Assembly: GCA_945643635.1 (NCBI GenBank)
Contig: CALZFC010000029.1
Coordinates: forward strand, 301,001 to 365,000
Length of the DNA: 64,000 nucleotides
DNA from: Allodiplogaster sudhausi
Lineage: Eukaryota > Nematoda > Chromadorea > Rhabditida > Diplogasteridae
Reading direction: 5' to 3'
Positions 51,301-62,665 of the stretch are shown piece after piece. Made by a program: the position numbers and the translations under genes. Numbering within the stretch: position 1 is the stretch's first letter; each line of letters opens with the position of its first letter. The notes beneath the pieces were generated by a model, which saw nothing but the letters and a program-made list of their open reading frames with translations, had not been told where the DNA came from and searched no databases.

Positions 51301-54300
51301 TAAATTAATTGTTTTTTATTAAATAAAAAAAATCATAACTACAAGTAGAGACCGCAGATAGATTTTGCGGTCACGTGTTTGACCGGGCGCACTACAGTAT
51401 CCAGTGTGAATTATGTCATACTTTAAATGAATTTAGCCGTATTGTTTAAAGATAGTTTACACATTCTGACTTCCTTTCTTTCTCGCTTATTTTCTTCAAT
51501 AATTATTCAAGGTAAGAAAATTAAGTCAGTGGGTATACATTTGCTCATTTCGAAAGTGGAATCTGCAGATATTTTACTTTGAGAATTGACGTTGCGACGC
51601 TTATGAAAGGAAAGTGCTGTTAAAGTAGCTGTTGAGAAGTGGCGGGACATTTTGCGTGTTATTATACTTAATAAGGCTTTCGTTAAGCCAGTGGGGCATA
51701 AATTTAATCATTTGGGTAATGAAGATTTTAAATATTTGACTTGGAGTGTTCACTTCACAACGCTTATGAAAAGAAAGAGCAAATTAAATAAAGTGGATTT
51801 TTCGGGGCCATTCTAATGTTATTTTACTTAATAAGGGTTTTGTTTAGTCAGTTGGGTATACACTTGATCATTTGGAAAGTGATAACAACAGATACGTTTC
51901 CTTGAGAGTTTTGCTTCACATCGCTTATGAAGTAAAAGTGTTATCGAGGAAGCTGTAGGGTACTGGCGGGACATTTTGTGTGCTATTTTACTTAATAAGG
52001 CTTTCGTTAAGCCAGTGGGGCATAAATTTAATCATTTGGGTAATGAAGATTTTAAATATTTGACTTAGAGTGGTGAAATGAAAAACACAATGAAATGCAC
52101 TTGCTAACTGAAGCTATTGGGTATCGACAGGATACGTTTTTTCTTGTACAAACCAATTAAAAAAGTAGTTCACAAATCATAAATTATAGAAAAAAAGCCA
52201 TTAAAGTAGAATATAGATCACTGATAATGAAGCACCTGACCGCCTGAAACGCATATGACACAGTTCATCACATTCCACAGCGGACATCGGCTTACTGTAG
52301 CCAGCCCACATTGCTAATAAATTAACAGTCTTTAAACTCATTTTTATATGTAAATTCTTCAATATTATGTAATAATTTATATATATATATGAATTTCTCG
52401 CACTCGAATACCCCCAGAAGAAGTATTTAACCGAATCTTTAATCGGTTTGGAAAAATTATCTGCGGTCTCTAACTAAATGTAATAAACACGAGTAAAATT
52501 TCTTTCAAATTCATTTTATTTCTTCAGATTTTCTTTTTAAAAAATGTCATTTCATTGGAAGAGCTATGTGGAAGAGACCTTCGGTCGGCGGTTTATTTTG
52601 GCGTATCCTCGCCTCGGCAGATGTCGGAGAAGGAGGAGGCTGTGTGTCGGGAGTAGTTGTTGCTGCTTCTTGAGTCGCTGAAAATGCAGATTTTTGGATC
52701 ATTTAAATTAAATTTTTTCTCAATACTTAACAGAATGTTTGATGAATATTAATCTTTTGTTGCAGATATTCTTCTTCAGGAATTCGCTAAGCTACATTTC
52801 ATTAAGGAAGGAAAACTAAGGTTGAAGAGAAAAAAGAGCGTGAGAGAAAGAAAGAACAGAGAGGGAGAGAAAAGAAAGAGAGAGAGTGAGAGAGGAGAGA
52901 AGAGAGAGAGAGAGAGAGAGGAGCAAAAAAGGGCTGACTGGTTGACGACTCGCTTACTGGAACGCCTTGATTCTGCTTATCGAAGCGGAATCTGAAAAGA
53001 TTTAAGAGATTTTTATCTTTCTGCTCAAAAATCGGCTGCCATTTTGACTACGGGATGCACTGCACTGCACGAACAAGTAACAGAGGGAGAAGAAGAAGAA
53101 AGTTCGGCCATCGGACAAGGTCATTCATGCAAGTTCAGACACATTGTTTACAGACACAAGTTAAACTCTTCTTTGACATTAGACACTCGTAAACATCACT
53201 GACATAAGAAGAGAGACTAACAAGAAGAGAGAGAGAGGGGAGAGAGAGATTGAAAGAGAGCAATTGAGAGATAGAGAAGGTATGAGAAGAGAGAAAGAGA
53301 GAAATTGAGAAAGAGAGAGAGAGAAAGCAAAGACCAGGGGCACAAGTTGTCAACTATTAAGAATGCTGAATTAAAAAGTGAGTTTATGCAGTAAGTTATT
53401 TCCGGGCGAGTTTCTCAAACTGGTACAAACATGTTTTGGCTTGTTATTCAGCGTTATCAGTAACATACTCGCACAGATTTCGGTTAGGAACCCACAAGGG
53501 AGAGAGGGGGAAGCGGTTAACAATAGAACAAATTGCTGCAGAGAATGTGCATATGAGTTGCGAGATGAAGAAGGCAAGAGAAGCACAAACACACGGAATG
53601 GTTAAAACACCAATGGTTAAATACACCCAATTGTTAAACACACCCAATGATTACGTACATCAAATTGTAAAGCACACCAAAACGGTTAATAATAGTAAAT
53701 CCCTCGCCAGACCGCAAACCTGGCGTTGTTGCCTACGAAGTGCGAAGCAGCTGGGGGCTGTGGTTGGCCCCGGTTGTTGTCCAAGACTATGCGACCTCTT
53801 AGGGACGGTGGCGGCACGACTTTCGCCGTAGTGCCCGACTGGCGCGCCCCGCTACGTCCACCTTCGACAAGGTGGAAGTTGGCAGCTGGCGGCCCGTTTG
53901 GCGGCGGTATTGGCGCCCGCGGCGGTATTCGAGGTGGTGGCGGACGCAGAACGGGTCTGTTAGATGGCGGCGGAGAACGAGGACCATTTGAAATGAGGCG
54001 ACGGGCTTGTTGAGGAGGGGGGACACGGCTATTATTATTATTGTTGAAGTTGTTGTTATTGTTCTTGCTGTTGTTATGAATGGCACGACTCATTGGGTTA
54101 GCATGAAGCGTTGCGGTTTTCGCGGGACGCGTTGCGGTTGGCACAACGGGACGCGTTGCGGTTGGCGTGACGCGTCGCGTGTTCACAAACTCGGCCGACC
54201 TCGAACGTGAGTTGGTGCGACGGCGCGGCAACGCAAAGTGCGGACGACGCAGACCGGGAGGCCTGTGGAGATTATTGTAGAGTCGAGAGGAAAGATTGTG

Positions 54301-56274
54301 ATTATAAGCGGCGAAAAGAAAAGAAATAATATAAAATCTGAAGCAAGTGTCGAGATTTCTATAATATTTACATTATCCAAACGCATTTTAGCTTGTAGCA
54401 TAATTTTATGACAGCCATAGCTTATATTCAAAATTATATTGCTAATGGTAAGATAAAATAAGGCCCGCCTTGGAATGCTCTCAACAGCTAGCCAGGTCTA
54501 GCACAAATGAATTTATAATGTTTTTTTTGCTTTTTCAAAAATTACCAGTGAGTCAAACAGATTCGAACCAAGGCAGAGATAGAGCGTTATTCTGAAAGTA
54601 CTGAGAGTAAGCGATCAAAAGCACCTGCACGGCTCCTGCTGCTAAAAAAAAAGCCTACTGCTCCCGAATAGAAGAAAATGAAGCAGAATAATGGCGATGA
54701 AAAAGTACAGCACCGGGTCACCATTGCTCTACATTCTCTTCTTAAATGTGTCCAAATTAAGGCTATGCCAACGTTGACAATATGTGAGCATAGCACTTGA
54801 AAATAGAACAAAAAAAAGCTCGAACCTTCGAATCTGCAAGACTTGTCCGTCCTTGGCGACCGTGACAATGTGCCTTTCTCCCTGGAAGTTGACATAGCAT
54901 TTATTTTTTTTCTTTTTGGCAATTCTTGGCAGCTGGCCAATAAGTGTCCGTATGAAAAATAATAGTTAAAAAAAAGATATTAATGTGTAAAAAAGGAATT
55001 GACAACAAATAATTTTTCGGAAAAAAATAATTTAAAAAAAAAGAAGAAAAAAAAGCCTCACCGCAACTTCGGGGAATTGATGAGAGACTTGCCGCTCTGT
55101 GCGGACGCTGCTTGACTCGACTGGTGCATTCTGCGATTCGATCGATGCGCCGACATTGAACGCGTTCGAGCTAGGCAGAGAAAGAGGTGTAATCGGGCCA
55201 CATTTTTAGTGCGTCTACATTTTTGGTGTGTCCAAAAGGGAGGGAGAATATACATATTTTAATAATTCGAGAAGACAAATAAATTTGCTCCAAGAATGGC
55301 GTAAATTAACGCGCTTAATCTTCACTCTAACATCTGAACGCTGTCAATGCGAATGTCGAGGTCCTTTTGATCCTGAAATGTAAGATATTACAAAGGGGGT
55401 AAAACGATCAGCAGAAAATTCAAGAAACCTTTGTACCCCTTGAAAATCCCCACTTTCACTGTAATTCTAATGTAAATTTTGACCAGAATCGCCTTTTATC
55501 AGTTTCCTTTAGTTGCCACTTTTCATTGCTAGCATTTGACAGGCTTATTTGAACTTTTTCCCATTCGCTCAACGCTCTTTCCTGCCACACTTCTTGCTTC
55601 TATTACGTCACCCGTTTTGTTTTTTCTCCATCTCCCTCTCTCTCTCTTTCTCTGTCTTTCAATCTTCCCTTCTTTCTCTATTTCTCTCTGTCTCTCACTC
55701 TCATTTACTTGCGGAAGCTTCAAAGCCAGTTAGCGCCGTCGTCTACTGTTCTAAACGAGCTGTATACAATTAAGCATTCAAGGCTAGCGAGCCAGGACAA
55801 GCGGAATGTCCTAATGGTAAGTGTTTGCAAAGGAAGCCAAAGGGTGACCTATGTATGTATGTATCTAATCAGTTTTCTGATGTCCTCACTTGAGGCAAGC
55901 CTAGCTACTTCTTCCTCATTTTGCGTTTTGGAGAACACTTGCCGTATGCCCTCACCTAGCCTATCATTATCTCTCACATTGTTGAACTCCTTTTATTTCT
56001 CTACAACTATGTGAAAAAAGAGAAGAAAAAAAAACACTTTTAAGGCAAAATAAACACGATAAGGGATCTAGAGAAAGAAAGAGAGAGAGAAAGAGAGGGA
56101 GAGAGAGAGAATTAAAAAAGAGCAAGTAAATGGTGTTCTAGCCTCATCGAGCGCGCGAACACTTGTAACGACGACAGGAAGAATCAAGATGCCAAGGAGG
56201 AGAACGGGCCGAAGTAGCCGCCGGCGATGCCTCTGGCGGAGCCCGCCACCTTCTGCTGAGAGCGCGTCGAACAT
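48320..56274 (-). CDS. Ser/Thr/Pro-rich secreted or signal-anchored protein
   Basis: Family unrecognised. Fourteen exons in transcription order, every junction phase-compatible: 56274-56161, 55372-55332, 55170-55062, 54881-54826, 54262-53720, 52991-52939, 52677-52579, 51245-50743, 50517-50255, 49853-49740, 49574-49182, 49096-48852, 48693-48604, 48474-48320; about 925 residues. The first exon encodes basic residues and a hydrophobic run (LLRPVLLLGILILPVVV), a signal peptide or anchor. Residues 39-106 are ordinary in composition (e.g. GERHIVTVAKDGQVLQIR). About 107-290 is Arg/Pro/Asn-rich with an Asn tract. About 340-860 is dominated by Ser, Thr and Pro with His and Gln runs, mucin-like. The last 50 residues form a charged segment with RRRRRR, ending at stop 48320-48322. 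The exon 1 donor (T|GTTCGC) and the 52939 donor are the weakest joins. Potential for extensive O-glycosylation is inferred from composition. Confidence 0.65.
51346..52472. mobile_element. TA-flanked inverted-repeat element with internal satellite
   Basis: The ends TAGAGACCGCAGATA and TATCTGCGGTCTCTA are inverted and bounded by TA. Inside, about 51513-52080, a unit of about 160 bp repeats 3.5 times. Units 2 and 4 are nearly identical (GCCAGTGGGGCATAAATTTA), whereas 1 and 3 carry a variant (GTCAGTGGGTATACA), giving a 320-bp dimer pattern. It lies in an intron of the - strand gene. No transposase. Confidence 0.7.
52800..53330. repeat. GA-rich tracts in intron
   Basis: Two purine-rich blocks (about 52815-52922 and 53205-53328) flank the small exon at 52939-52991 of the - strand gene. 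On the transcribed strand they are CT-rich and would serve as extended polypyrimidine tracts. Confidence 0.7.
55728..55816 (+). other. Antisense exon-like segment
   Basis: On the + strand, within an intron of the - strand gene, a CT-rich tract ends in AG, followed by 89 bases open in only one frame (motif LNELYTIKHSRLASQDKRN) and a perfect donor ATG|GTAAGT at 55814. No partner exon was found nearby. Confidence 0.25.
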
Positions 56275-57539
56275 TCAGCAAGTCGTTTAGTTTCTCGGGA
56301 CCGCCTTTTTGTTAGTTCTAAAAGTGTTTAAATCATCATTACTATTACAATCAAACAATGGATAATCAAAGCTTGAATTCAACAGGCTAATGGATTCCGT
56401 ATAAAAACATGAGGCAATGATTACATGAAAAAAGACGGGCAGCTATGAATTTGTACATCGATGCATATAGTCATAAATAGAAGCAATATTACATATAAAT
56501 AAAAAAAAATATACTTCTGAAAATTACTAATGTTGGAAGTGACCTGACATCTACGAACATACATAGATAAAATGTAACTTATCGCAATCACGCTCTTAGA
56601 AAAACAGAGCTAATTTACGAGCATGTCTACATTGCAGGGTGGCTTGCTGTGATCGGATAGTGAAAGCGTTAAGCCCCCTATTATCCACTTGAGGAAGATA
56701 TGTACATATGTATGGACATACATATGGCGCAATGTCAAGCGGTCCCTGTAGTGGTCTTTGAGGAATGAGAACAAGTCAGAGAGGCAGAGAAAACAGGGTG
56801 TAGAGATATAGAAGAAAGAGAGCGGGAGAGTGAGAGAGCGATTCAAAATAATAGAGAGGCAGACAGTTAGACAGCTAAGGAAAGGAGTGCTCTAGTGTTC
56901 AGGTCGAAAGCGTCATACATATGTAGTATGAAAGCTGAATGGAAGGAGGACCGGGAGACGAAGGCCTGTTATGGGAGGATGGAGAGGAGAGGAAAGAGAG
57001 ACGGTGATGGAGCGAATGAGAGAGCCTTACAGAGACCGTGAGGCTAAGAGAGAGAGAGAGAAAAAGAGAGAAAAAGAAAGAGACAGAGAACGAGAGGGCG
57101 AGAGGCAGCGAGAGAGAGAGAGAGAGAGAGATATAAACAGAAAGAGGGAAGCTGCCGGCGGCACAACGGGAAAGATTGCAATCGAGCTCCTGTTCAGTGG
57201 GGGTCACTGTCCATAATTTCAGCGCAAAAACAACAAAGAAAAGGTGACGTGAGAGAGAGAAAAGAGGATATTATTCTTGATCAATTATTAATTATAAATG
57301 AGAAATATTATTAATTAGTCAGTTTATATCATCATTTTGACTATGAAAAACTGAATAAGTTCGAACGATGGTTCTATCAGATCAAGAAGTGAGTAAAAAC
57401 AAAAAAAAAGGTTAAGTAAATATTTTCTTTGTGAAGATGAGCTAGGTCGGCTTCTTTGATGCTCTGCTGATTTGTACCTTCACTATAAAAAGCATCGACC
57501 CCTCATGGGTGTGCGTCTCCTCCCACGCCATTTATGAGA

Positions 57540-57935
57540 AGATAAGAGAGACACGGAGAGAGCAGAGAGAGAGAGAGAGAGAGAGAGAAATAGAGGGAGA
57601 GAGAGAAAGAGAGAGAGAGAAAGGGAGAGAGAGAAAGGGAGAGAGAGAAATGGAGAGAGAGAAAGGGAGAGAGAGAAAGGGAGAGAGAGAGAAAGGGAGA
57701 GAGAGAGAAAGGGAGAGAGAGAAATGGAGAGAGAGAAAGGGAGAGAGAGAAAGGGAGAGAGAGAAAGGGAGAAACAGAAAGAGAGAGAGACAGACAGACA
57801 GAGAGGGAGAGAGAGGGACTGAGAGATATAGGGAGAGAGATACATAGAGAGAGATTGAGAGCGAGAAACAGAAAGAGAGAGAGAGACAGACAGAGAGAGA
57901 GAGAGGGAGAGAGAGAGATAACGAGAGGAAAAGAG
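57540..57935. repeat. Higher-order GA satellite
   Basis: A purine tract with a 14-18 base higher-order unit of the form GAGAGAGAGAAAGGGA repeated many times between 57590 and 57790. A CT tract at 58030-58165 is its rough inverted counterpart. Confidence 0.8.
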
Positions 57936-60900
57936 CGAGAGTATCAGCACTTTCTAATGCCTCCTCGTACACACTGTTTAGGGAGGCAACTACCCCAGGC
58001 GCGTTTACTCTTACATCAACCACTCTTCTACTTTCTCTCTCTCCCTCTCTCTATTTCTTTCTCTCTCTTTCTCTCTGCTCTCTCTCTATATTCAATTCTC
58101 TCTCTCTTCCACTGTCTTCTCTCTCTCTTACTCCCTCTCCCTCCCTCTCTCTTCTTATCTCTAGATAATTCCATAACCTCACCACCACAAGACTAGAAAC
58201 AACTCGAAAAATTTTGCAGCTTCACGATAGAACGAGCAGTTAGTGCGGGAAAAAAACTATAAATAAATGTACATCAATATCTATGCCAAATAAGTAGACA
58301 AAGATCAGGCGAACGAAGTACAGCAGAATGAGTAAATAAATGAGTAAATTAAACTGATAATAGAACAGAAAAGAAAGCTATGGATGGGCCAAAGAAAAGA
58401 AGAAAAAAACTTAATTCCCTCATTGAGTTTTGCTCCTCATGTGAGGGAGGCCAAATGAGAAAGCGGTTGAAGCGGATGTTGGCCACTGGCCGAATAAGAA
58501 TCGAATTTTTTTTCGCGTAGCGCTACTGGCTACTTGCAATAGGTTCATACTCGGTACTTGATTGTACATACATACTCCTAAGCCAGACTACTCCCGTGTT
58601 TTCTCTGTATCTCTCTATCACTCTCCCTTTCCCTCCCTCCCACTCTCTTCCACTCTCTTTCTTCAAACATACATACATATCATTCCTTCTCTAGGTTTTT
58701 TTCTAGTAATACTAGTAGACATTAAAGGGTTTTAGCACCTGAAAAATTGTCAAGTTTTCTTTCGCCTTCTCGATAACTCACTTCATGGAGCAGTCGCCCC
58801 GTGTATTTATCCCCTTGAAGGGGAGTGGGATGGGGTAAGCTTTGGTCACTTAATGTTCAGTTTACATTAGTAAGGACATATGTTTGTATATATCTACATA
58901 CATATTTCCTAGTGCAAAGTTACACATATATATTCATAGATATACATATGCAAATATGCAGTAGGTTTGTGGGTGAAGCGAAGATCCACGATAAGAAAAA
59001 GGAATGGAAGGTCACGTGGAGAAAGAGGAAAGATTTGCACACTAGATCTGGTGTGAAACACAAACAACCGTGCATGCACTTCAGCTGGCCCGGATTCAAA
59101 ACGGAAGAGACATCTTTGAGAGGGAGGAAAAGAGAGAGAGAGAGAGAGAGTAAACGTATGATGTAGAGAGAGAGAGAGAAAGATAAAGGGAGAGAGAGAG
59201 AGAGAGAGAGGAAAAAGGTAGGAGAGAGAGAGAGAGTTAGAGAAAGAAGTAGAAATACGAAGAAAAAACATGACGCACGGCAAATACAGGATGTAATATG
59301 AAGAAGATTCTCTAAGAAATGTTTCAAGTATATCTACATATGTATGTATTTAGAATGAGAAGGAGAGAGGGAAGAAGAGTTCTCTCTTATGAGCTGTGGC
59401 CACACTCACGAACCGAACGGACAAAGCAGCGACCGGCCACTTCAGCCACCACCAACACCCGCAAGCAACATTCTCATAACTGTTTCAGCAAGTCCGCGCC
59501 AGAGAAACAATCGATTTGGCACGGTAAACGGGAGAAAGTTCTAATTGCAAGGCAAAATACGTTCTCGAATAGCAGCATCATGCCTTTTAATATAATAGCA
59601 CCAAACAATCATAATCATAAGAGTCTTTTTTGTCGTCTGAAGAAATTCAAAATATTTTATTTATTTTATACATTGATTAAAATTTGAAAAGATTTGAAAT
59701 ATTAATATTAAAAAATAATTATACAGGCGGATAAGCTACATAGAGCAAGCTTTTTCCAAAGGAAAGCCTACCCGTCCTGAGGGTGGAATGGTGAAAGTGA
59801 TAAAACGATGTGTGGAAATCCTGGTGAGAGCGGAACAAGGTAATTGGCGGCAGTGTCACCATTGCAGGGAAAGACAGGAGAAGTTCACAGGAAAGGAGAG
59901 AAAGAGAGAGAATGAGAGAGAAAGAGACATAGAGACAGAGAGAGAGAGAAGAAGAAGAGGGAGCGAGAGAGAGGAAGAATGAAAGAGAAAGAGAGAGAGA
60001 GAGAGAGAGAGTAAGAGAGGAAGATAGAGAGAGAGAGGGTAAAAGAGAGAGAGAGAAAGGGAGAGAGAGAAGAATGCCTTGAGTGATTTCCACGAGTTGC
60101 GAGGACGAACGTGTGCTTAGAATGGAGTGATTGTGAGCAAAGCGCCGAAAGTGGAGTATTACACAGTCTCTCTTTCTCTTTCTCTCTCTCTCCCTATTTC
60201 TCTCTCTCTTTCTCTCCCTGTCTCTCTCTCTCTCTGTCTCCGCCTCTCCTTATACAATGGCTATTGCCTCTCTTTTAATGGGAGGATAAAAAGAGTTCAA
60301 AAAAATTTTGACCTAACTTTTTTTGTTCATCGATTGCGTAATGAGAACATGTGACAATGCTCTAGGCACTGAAAGATGTGCTTCAAGGAAGAGGATCACG
60401 GAAAATAATTTAAAAAAATAAATGTTCAATATTCCCATGTTCACCCTGGCAACAGACACTCTATCATTTTCGCGAGCTATTTCGCAGGTCTCGCTGATAT
60501 GCTGCGTGAAGATATCACGCACAACTGAAAGTGCGTATTCCGACGGCAATTTGAAATCTCACTAAAGGCTTCGGTGGTAACCCTCCTTTAAATGAGTCAA
60601 ACAGCTCAATCGCCTTTGAGGCTGAACCATTTGAAAAATATAAAATAAAATAAAGTGTGAGGGATCACACAATTATAGAGAAGAGCGACGACGAATGAAA
60701 ATTAGTGAAAATTCGATCAAAGTGTGCTGAAGTGTTTTCACTTATAAAACTGTTAAAGAATTTACAGTTATAGATTGTGGCAGTATTGACATGATAATAT
60801 ATTGACACAATCGTCGAAAATTTAGTAAATTAACTCTGAAAATTCCAATTACAGCTCATCTTTATTTCAGGAAAAAAGCCATGAATTACTTCTATAAAAT

Positions 60901-62529
60901 GAATTTGCACTTGTTAGATGAAAGCCCCGCATGGCACAAGGGTTGAGCACTTTCATTTCCCCTTTTGTCCAATCCTCTCTCTCTCTCTCAAGCGCGCTCT
61001 CAATTTTTTTCCCTTTCGACCTCTCTCTCTCTATCTCTCTCTGCTTCGTTTAATATTGACGTAAATGAAACATTCACTTTACATTGGAATGCATAAAACA
61101 AATTTTTAGCCGAATCTTATTTTTTTATAATGAAAAATCGCTTTCAAATCAATGGTGAAAGAGATTGGCAGAGGGTGAAGGGTGGAAATTAATGGAATTA
61201 CGAGCTGAGTAGAGCGGAGTTCAAGTGGATGTATGATTAAGGAGGATTGGGTGGTCTTTGACAACCCCCGCCCGGCAAGGGAGTGGCTGAGACGAGCCAA
61301 GGAATGCCCGGGAGGGTGCGGATCAACTGAGCCATCGACACAGTCTGGACAATGGCACAGGTCAAGCGGTCTTTTCGATTTTAGGCATTACGTAAGAGAG
61401 CTTTTGGCTATTAGACAATAGAAAGGAGAGAGAGAGAGTGTGACAGAGGAAAGAGAGAAAGATGGAGGACAGAAAGAGAGAGGTTGGAGAGAGACAGATA
61501 AGGTGAGCATGGGGGAGATTAACAGAGAAATGTGGATAAAATGAGAAATGAAAGAGAAATAGAGAGAGATACATAAAACGATGCGTAATCAATATTGAAA
61601 CGCTAAAAAATTATGATAAAAACTTATATTTATTTAAATATGAAAATGAAAAAAACATATAAATTTATCTACATAATGTCGTAGGAAAAAAGACTGAATT
61701 CCAAGACGCCAAGATCAATGTCTTCGTTCTTCGTTTCTTAGCTGACCATGAGGGGGCTATTATTATGAGAGGGGGGGGGGGGTAGCGGTGATGGGTAACA
61801 AAGGTTCTCTCTGCCTTGGGTGAAGGGCTGTGGGGCAACGGGAGGGAACAAGTATGAGGAGGTGTTTTGTGCTTGGAGCGAGCGAGAGAGCACACACATA
61901 TCGTTTAATGATGACTGGCTACTTATCACTGTGAAGAGAGGGAGAGAGAAAATGAAAGAGAGTGAGAGAGCGAGAGGGAGAGCGAATGGCGAGCGAGAAT
62001 GCGAGAGAAGAGGAGAGAGAGTGGAGGATAGAGGTAAGAGAGATGAACAAGTGGACTAGGGAACAAAACCGTCTTTGATGACCCCGCGGGGCATATTCTT
62101 ACGTGTGTTTTTGTCTACTTTCTCATGTGACGAGAGAGAGCCGAAAGTAATGGTTGTAAGAGAAGAAGAAGAATGAAATAAGAAGAAAGAGAAGATAGTT
62201 AAGAAATTATCTCTATCACTCACAAAACGAAAAGAAGATTGTAAGCGAAACTGCCTAAAAAGTGGGGAAGAGTCACTTCACTTTCTGTATAGATTGGATG
62301 TACGGAAAACTGTTTCAGTAATAATATAAGTATATAAAAAATTTCTTTCCAACGGTTAAAGCACCGTTTCAAGTGGGAATCTGCGGAAGAATAATCGTAT
62401 TTGTATTATCTTTTTTCTTATTTCTTTAATTTTCAATTGATCACGAAATGAATTGGGGTGTATTCATTTCGGATGTTTCCGTTCCAATGAAGCGAATATA
62501 CTTTGTCCTGTTTAAGCACAGAGCATTAA

Positions 62530-62665
62530 AGAGCCAAAAATTCGCATTTGAATTCGCGCATTTTTCCCTGAGTCACGGGGGCGAGAGAGCAGTGAGTTAG
62601 AGAGACGCGACTACGGTAGTCACTAAAATTCAAATAGATTACTATTGAGTATCGTTCTTGCTTGC
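62530..62665 (+). repeat. GAATTCGCGCC dispersed repeat (intergenic)
   Basis: GAGCCAAAAATTCGCATTTG, then AATTCGCGCATTTTTCCCTGA, GAGAGAGCAG and AATAGATTACTATTGAG. The longest member visible, about 135 bp. Confidence 0.65.

Noticed and set aside
48863..51303. Several + strand frames rich in Glu, Asp, Val or Gly
   Set aside because: Antisense shadows of the Ser/Thr/Pro-rich exons of the - strand gene, whose splice phases all agree.
52510..52560. Apparent gene end: stop codon near 52549 followed by AATAAA on the - strand
   Set aside because: The exon has an AAG|GTCTCT donor at 52579 in exactly the phase needed for the next exon at 51245, so the stop is more likely intronic. Kept as the main alternative model.
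53726..54210. Gly-rich + strand frames
   Set aside because: Opposite strand of exon 54262-53720, which is bounded by good splice sites in the other orientation.
54545..54600. GGTTCGAAT motif on the - strand resembling a tRNA B box
   Set aside because: No A box at the right distance and no cloverleaf by eye.
59319..59687. 122-residue + strand frame
   Set aside because: Only the central part (59390-59520) has ordinary composition and a possible donor; no acceptor or partner exon could be supported.
61233..61421. 62-residue frame with W..F.NPRPAREWL motifs
   Set aside because: Looks protein-like but has no splice context, partner exon or recognised motif; too weak to list as a gene.
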